A stretch of 11,815 nucleotides of DNA from NCBI GenBank assembly GCA_003136075.1, contig PNBP01000063.1, positions 5,630-17,444 on the forward strand, written 5' to 3'. Origin of the DNA: Methanoregula sp. (GTDB lineage Archaea; Halobacteriota; Methanomicrobia; Methanomicrobiales; Methanospirillaceae). Positions 8,368 to 11,815 of this stretch are shown here, in pieces. The stretch's first letter is position 1; each line of letters begins with the position of its first letter. The translations under genes and the position numbers were made by a program. The notes beneath the pieces were generated by a model. The model was not told where the DNA came from. It saw only the letters and a list, made by a program, of their open reading frames with translations, and did not search any database.

Positions 8368-8405
8368 CTAAAATTTTTGCAGATGTTCCTGTGTTGTTTT
8401 TAACC
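8368..8405 (-). promoter_or_regulatory. possible promoter of the 86-residue gene / HTH pair
   Basis: On the minus strand two A/T-rich elements precede the gene: GGTTAAAAACAA (near 8393-8405) and AAAAATTTTAG (8368-8378). Either could act as a TATA box. The nearer one would place the transcript start about 28 nt before the ATG. This rests on composition and spacing only. Confidence 0.3.
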
Positions 8406-8425
8406 CGGCTGGTTTGCCCGGTTGG
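8404..8425. repeat. 9-nt imperfect tandem motif, possible operator
   Basis: CCCGGCTGG (8404-8412) and CCCGGTTGG (8417-8425) are near-identical direct copies, 13 nt start to start, with one mismatch. They lie just upstream of the kinase TATA box and at the edge of the divergent promoter. This could be a regulator binding site, perhaps for the adjacent winged-helix protein, but chance is not excluded. Confidence 0.3.
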
Positions 8426-8441
8426 CGCAAACTATTTCAAC

Positions 8442-8453
8442 ATATAAATAAAA
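8442..8453 (+). promoter_or_regulatory. TATA box of histidine kinase gene, implying a leaderless mRNA
   Basis: ATATAAATAAAA is a near-consensus archaeal TATA box. The ATG at 8468 is about 20-25 nt downstream, where transcription itself should begin, and the intervening bases carry no SD-like sequence. The mRNA is therefore probably leaderless. This also argues against the upstream in-frame TTG at 8414, which lies before the TATA box. Confidence 0.65.
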
Positions 8454-8467
8454 GTCCACCCATACCT

Positions 8468-10387
8468 ATGAAACTCCAGTCAAGGGTCCTGATACTGTAC
8501 TTGTGCATTGCACTCCTGGTACTGGTGCTCATTGGCGGAGTTCTCCCGACAACTCTTCATACACAGAACCTCAACACCATTTCCCGGAATTCTATCGACC
8601 AGCTCAAGCACATTGATTTTGCCCTCTCAAATTTTATCGGGAGTGCCAAAGAAGATGTCCTCACGCTATCGCTCGATGATGATGTGCGAACGACAGATGA
8701 TGCCGGCTTTACGAATTTCTTAAACGCTTCGGAAGAGACATTCCGGTATTCCATTAATGACAAGGAACAGAAGATCATAGATACGTTTAAGGAGTACCAG
8801 ACGGCACACCCGTATGTCAGTTCGGTCTATATGGGCCGGGAAAAGGGGTCTTTTGTCCGTTCGTACCCCCGTGCTCGTCCAACTGCATATGATCCACGGG
8901 ACAGGCCATGGTATATTCTGGCAAAAGAACATCCCGGTCAGGTTTCCATTACGGATCCCTATACGGCTGTTACAACTCCGGATGTGAATGTCGGGATTGT
9001 CACTCCTCTCGCATACCCGAATGGGACAATATACGGTGTAGTGGGTGAGGATATCACTCTCGTCAACCTGACCAGTTATATCTCGCGGTTCAATATGGGG
9101 CATGACGATGAGATAATACTCGTAGATAAAAATGGCATGGTCCTTACCAGCCGGAATTCTTCCCTGCTCTTTGGCAATATCAGCGATCTCCTGCAGGATC
9201 AGACTCCGACATTTCTGGCAACTGATGAAGGGGTGCTGGTCTTGAATGGATCCTACCTGATGTATTACACATCGCCAGAACTCGGGTGGAAAATCGGCGA
9301 AATTGTTCCATTCAGTTCCATCGAACGGCAGATCAACAATTCAATTGTGCAGATACTTCTGGTTGTCCTGTGTGCCCTGATCCTGCTCAGCGCAATCACG
9401 CTCATTGCCCTTAACTATACGGTTATCCGTCCACTTTCCAACCTGACGGAAGTGAGCCGGAAGATTGCCGAGACCGGGGACCTAGACCAGACAATTGAGA
9501 TGGGGGGTGCCGGGGAGATCGGGAGTCTTGCCCGTTCGTTCAAGGCGATGGTCGAGAAGATCCATGCTGAAGAGCAGAGGCGCCAACTGGTGCTTGCCGA
9601 GCTTAAGGGCCACCGCGACCACTTGGAGGAAATTGTTGCTGAACGGACCCGGGAACTCTCGGAAGCCAATCTTCACCTCCAGGAACTCGACCGGCTCAAA
9701 TCCCTGTTCATCGCGTCCATGAGCCACGAGCTCCGGACACCGCTCAACTCTATTATTGGCTTTACCGGCATTATGGCAAACGGGTATGCCGGGGAGATCA
9801 ACGCGGAGCAGAAGAAGCAGCTTGGTATGGTGCAGGACAGTGCCCGTCACCTGCTCGCGCTCATCAATGATGTGATCGATATCTCAAAGATCGAGGCAGG
9901 CAAGATCGAAGCGGGTGTCTCGACGTTCAACTTCGATGATGTGCTCCGCGAAGTGGAAAACACCCTTGGTCCGGCTGCCCGGGAGCAGGGACTTGTATTA
10001 CATGTGGAACGTGGCGTTCCCCTTTCCATCACCAGTGATGAGCGGCGGGTGAAACAGATCATCACAAACCTTGTCAGCAACGCGATTAAGTTCACTGATA
10101 AGGGAAGAGTTGATGTATCTGTGGAACGGAAAGGAACTGTTGTTGAAGTCCATGTCCGTGACACCGGCATCGGCATCGAAAAGGAGGATCTGGAAAAACT
10201 CTTCCGCCCCTTTGCCCGGGTAATGGTGCCGGGCCGTCTTGTTGAGGGGACGGGGCTTGGATTGTACCTTTCGAAGAAACTCGCCCGGTTCCTTGGCGGA
10301 GATATAACGGTGGAAAGCGAGCTGCACAAGGGAAGCGTGTTCACGTTCTCCTTTCCGGTAATATACAAAAAACAGGAGGATATATGA
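8468..10387 (+). CDS. membrane sensor histidine kinase: dCache-HAMP-HisKA-HATPase
   Basis: This 639-residue kinase senses a signal outside the cell and autophosphorylates a histidine. TM1 is ~6-28. A double Cache domain (~33-285) includes DPRDRPWY (142-149) and GTIYGVVGEDI (186-196). TM2 is ~293-317, followed by HAMP (~318-370, VIRPLSNLTEVSRKI) and a coiled coil with VAERTRELSEAN. HisKA has FIASMSHELRTPLNSIIGF with phospho-accepting H420. The ATPase domain has NLVSNAIKF (N box, 534-542), DTGIGI (565-570) and GTGLGL (594-599), so all catalytic boxes are present. Y141, R146, W148, Y149, Y165 and D195 fall at nearly the spacing I recall for the amino-acid-binding dCache motif, so an amino acid ligand is plausible but unproven. 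ATG at 8468 is chosen from the TATA position. No receiver-domain gene follows intact; the stop overlaps the minigene at 10384. Confidence 0.95.
   Translation: MKLQSRVLILYLCIALLVLVLIGGVLPTTLHTQNLNTISRNSIDQLKHIDFALSNFIGSAKEDVLTLSLDDDVRTTDDAGFTNFLNASEETFRYSINDKEQKIIDTFKEYQTAHPYVSSVYMGREKGSFVRSYPRARPTAYDPRDRPWYILAKEHPGQVSITDPYTAVTTPDVNVGIVTPLAYPNGTIYGVVGEDITLVNLTSYISRFNMGHDDEIILVDKNGMVLTSRNSSLLFGNISDLLQDQTPTFLATDEGVLVLNGSYLMYYTSPELGWKIGEIVPFSSIERQINNSIVQILLVVLCALILLSAITLIALNYTVIRPLSNLTEVSRKIAETGDLDQTIEMGGAGEIGSLARSFKAMVEKIHAEEQRRQLVLAELKGHRDHLEEIVAERTRELSEANLHLQELDRLKSLFIASMSHELRTPLNSIIGFTGIMANGYAGEINAEQKKQLGMVQDSARHLLALINDVIDISKIEAGKIEAGVSTFNFDDVLREVENTLGPAAREQGLVLHVERGVPLSITSDERRVKQIITNLVSNAIKFTDKGRVDVSVERKGTVVEVHVRDTGIGIEKEDLEKLFRPFARVMVPGRLVEGTGLGLYLSKKLARFLGGDITVESELHKGSVFTFSFPVIYKKQEDI
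9635..9656 (+). repeat. 22-nt exact repeat, copy 1 (coiled coil of kinase 1)
   Basis: These 22 bases, encoding VAERTRE plus one base, recur exactly at 11794-11815 in the second kinase, in the same codon phase. The second copy ends only because the window ends, so the true repeat may be longer. Confidence 0.85.
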
Positions 10388-10407
10388 CAAAAGTGTTGGT
10401 GATATGA
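10384..10407 (+). pseudogene. 7-codon minigene MTKVLVI, response-regulator relic or coupling peptide
   Basis: ATG at 10384 overlaps the kinase stop (ATGA) and has a strong SD, GGAGG at 10375-10379, four bases upstream. The frame reads M-T-K-V-L-V-I and stops at TGA 10405-10407. That TGA directly abuts the ATG of the next kinase, in the same frame. MTKVLVI is exactly how many response regulators begin (the first beta-strand, normally followed by DD), and a receiver gene is the expected partner after a histidine kinase. Alternatively the peptide is a relay: the ribosome terminates beside the next start and reinitiates. GGTGAT inside it (10398-10403), matching the archaeal 16S tail, may serve that start. 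The short match could also be chance driven by that site. Confidence 0.45.
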
Positions 10408-11815
10408 ATGCGATACATCCGGCAGTTTGCTGTTTTCCTTGTCATGTTGGTCGTATGCGGGTTTCTGCTGTATTCAGTCTATACTGGCATTGAGTCAAAA
10501 ACCATTGCACAGATCAATAACGAACAGATTGTGCATGCAGGCCAGGCGGCAGCGGGCATTGAAATGTTTTTAACCTCGTATAATGATTCCCTGTTGTTTC
10601 TTGCCGGAGATAACCACATCATAACCCTTGATTCAGATGGCCGGGACCTGATGCGAAATTTTTTCACCAGCCATGCCGGTGAAATATCATCTATTACCCG
10701 GGTGGATGAGAATGGCATTATCCTGTATACGTATCCCTTTGAAGCATCCACGGGAACAGATATTTCAAATCAATCCCATGTTCGTCAGCTGATGAGCACG
10801 CATTCGATTGTTATCAGCGATGTTTTTACCTCAGTCCAGGGGTTCAGATCCATCGCTTTTCATATGCCGGTCTTTAAGAACGGTACGTTCAAAGGCAGTA
10901 TTGCAATACTGATTCCTTTTAACACCCTTGCAAAAGAAGATCTGGGCAACATCCGGGTTCTTGATTCGGGATATGCCTGGACCATCAGCCGGAATGGTGT
11001 TGTGCTCTATTCGCCCTATCCCGGACAGATCGATAAATCCGTATTTGAAGTCTTTAATAATTCCCCCACCGTCACTGCAATGGCACAGGAGGCGATGAAG
11101 GGATCCCGGGGAATTGCCACCTACACAGTCAGCGGAGATCCCGTCCGGCAATTACCCCCCAAGAAATTCCAGGCCATCTATCTCCCGGTAACAATCGGCG
11201 ACACGTCCTGGTCAATCATTGTTTCCACGCCGGAAAATGAGATATTGGGCACGATACAGGGATTCAGGAATGACCTGATCATCATCTCCGGACTCTTGAT
11301 TATCTCGCTCCTGTTCTTCACCTCTTATGTGGCCCGGGCCCGGGGGATCGTAAAAGAAGAAGAGATACGTAGCAAGGCAGAAGATGAACTGCGGGAGAGC
11401 GAGGAATTCAACCGCAGCCTTGTGGAGAACCTGCCGGATATTATTGCGATTTACGACAGCAGGGGGATCGTCAGGTTCGCCAACAAAACCGCGATGGACA
11501 CACTGGTTTCCCCCGGTTCAAACGTGATTGGGGAACCTATCCTTTCATTTGTCGCGGATTACCAGCGCAGTGATGTCGAACAGAAGATGAATGTGCGATT
11601 GTCCGGCGTCCGTATTATTCCCTATGAGATTGACATCAAAACCGGTGACGGTAAGATCATCACTGCCATTCTTCAGGGAGTCCCGATCAGTTACCGGAAA
11701 GAGCCTGTTGTGCTGGTACTGATGACAAACATTACCGATCGCAAACATGCCGAGCAGAAACTTCTCGAAGCCCATCGGGATCTTGAGAAGAAGGTTGCTG
11801 AACGGACCCGGGAAC
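10408..11815 (+). CDS. membrane sensor kinase: dCache-PAS, C-terminal part beyond window
   Basis: 469 residues are visible and the frame is open to the window end. TM1 is ~6-26 after MRYIRQF. A Cache-type extracellular sensor spans ~30-285, with NGIILYTYP (102-110), DVFTSVQGFRSIAFHMPVF (138-156) and a second lobe with DSGYAWTISRNGVVLYSPYP (186-205). TM2 is ~288-308 (LIIISGLLIISLLFFTSYV). A PAS domain (~333-446) runs from ESEEFNRSLVENLPDIIAIYD to MTNITDRKHAEQ. A coiled coil with KKVAERTRE begins at the edge, as it does before HisKA in the upstream kinase, so a kinase core probably follows. It lacks the RPWY amino-acid-type signature of the first kinase and has no HAMP domain. ATG at 10408 is forced by the in-frame TGA just before it; GGTGAT lies four bases upstream. 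It appears translationally coupled to the minigene and the first kinase. Confidence 0.9.
   Translation, partial: MRYIRQFAVFLVMLVVCGFLLYSVYTGIESKTIAQINNEQIVHAGQAAAGIEMFLTSYNDSLLFLAGDNHIITLDSDGRDLMRNFFTSHAGEISSITRVDENGIILYTYPFEASTGTDISNQSHVRQLMSTHSIVISDVFTSVQGFRSIAFHMPVFKNGTFKGSIAILIPFNTLAKEDLGNIRVLDSGYAWTISRNGVVLYSPYPGQIDKSVFEVFNNSPTVTAMAQEAMKGSRGIATYTVSGDPVRQLPPKKFQAIYLPVTIGDTSWSIIVSTPENEILGTIQGFRNDLIIISGLLIISLLFFTSYVARARGIVKEEEIRSKAEDELRESEEFNRSLVENLPDIIAIYDSRGIVRFANKTAMDTLVSPGSNVIGEPILSFVADYQRSDVEQKMNVRLSGVRIIPYEIDIKTGDGKIITAILQGVPISYRKEPVVLVLMTNITDRKHAEQKLLEAHRDLEKKVAERTRE
11794..11815 (+). repeat. 22-nt exact repeat, copy 2 (coiled coil of kinase 2)
   Basis: This is the second copy of the segment at 9635-9656, identical at every base including third codon positions, and truncated by the window edge. 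It marks the linker between the sensor half and the expected kinase core. That fits duplication or recombination between neighbouring kinase genes, or simply strong conservation of this linker. Confidence 0.85.

Noticed and set aside
8368..8370. Amber codon read as pyrrolysine in the 86-residue gene
   Set aside because: There is no canonical start upstream of it in the frame, and pyrrolysine use is not expected in the suspected lineage. A short or decayed N-terminus is simpler.
8414..8467. TTG start giving the first kinase 18 more residues
   Set aside because: It lies upstream of the TATA box, and the added residues would precede what is already a normal first membrane helix starting at MKLQ.
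11333..11344. 12-nt perfect GC palindrome CCCGGGCCCGGG
   Set aside because: It encodes Ala-Arg repeats just after TM2 of the second kinase and is explained by codon choice. There is no other sign of a site.

Overview
The window looks like chromosomal DNA of a methanogen-type euryarchaeon, most likely order Methanomicrobiales (Methanoregula-like). That placement is inferred from archaeal TATA boxes placed to give short or absent leaders, Shine-Dalgarno (SD) sites matching the archaeal 16S 3' end (GGTGAT, GGAGG), an archaeal-type citramalate synthase, T-run ends, and large Cache-domain histidine kinases. No rRNA, tRNA, CRISPR array or insertion sequence was seen. The window cuts a gene at each edge.

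Left block (minus strand, 3881 to 1): a polyphosphate operon. Polyphosphate kinase (ppk) comes first, followed with a 14-nt overlap by a CHAD-domain protein that carries a Ppx/GppA-type HD domain at its C-terminus. The 5' end of a Ppx/GppA phosphatase gene follows and runs off the window. Synthesis, binding and hydrolysis of polyphosphate are thus encoded together.

Centre (plus strand, 4093-7759): a tight branched-chain amino-acid operon, cimA-ilvB-ilvN, with two 4-nt ATGA overlaps. It makes citramalate, the entry to isoleucine by the pyruvate route, and both subunits of acetohydroxyacid synthase. It shares a 211-nt divergent promoter region with the polyphosphate operon and ends in a T-run. 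ilvC is not in the window.

Region 7760-8467: a small minus-strand pair. An unrecognised 86-residue protein is followed by a winged-helix DNA-binding protein whose reading frame is broken at a run of seven G. One base fewer would give an intact regulator of about 71 residues. This regulator was found by translating the sequence by hand.

Right block (plus strand, 8468-11815): two membrane-bound sensor histidine kinases. The first has a dCache domain with a residue pattern resembling the amino-acid-binding dCache motif, and appears leaderless. The second (dCache-PAS, then off the edge) is separated from it by a 7-codon minigene, MTKVLVI-stop. The minigene has a strong SD, overlaps the first kinase's stop codon and abuts the second kinase's ATG. 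It looks like a relic of a response-regulator gene, a translational-coupling relay, or both. These two items, the broken regulator and the minigene, are the least ordinary features here.
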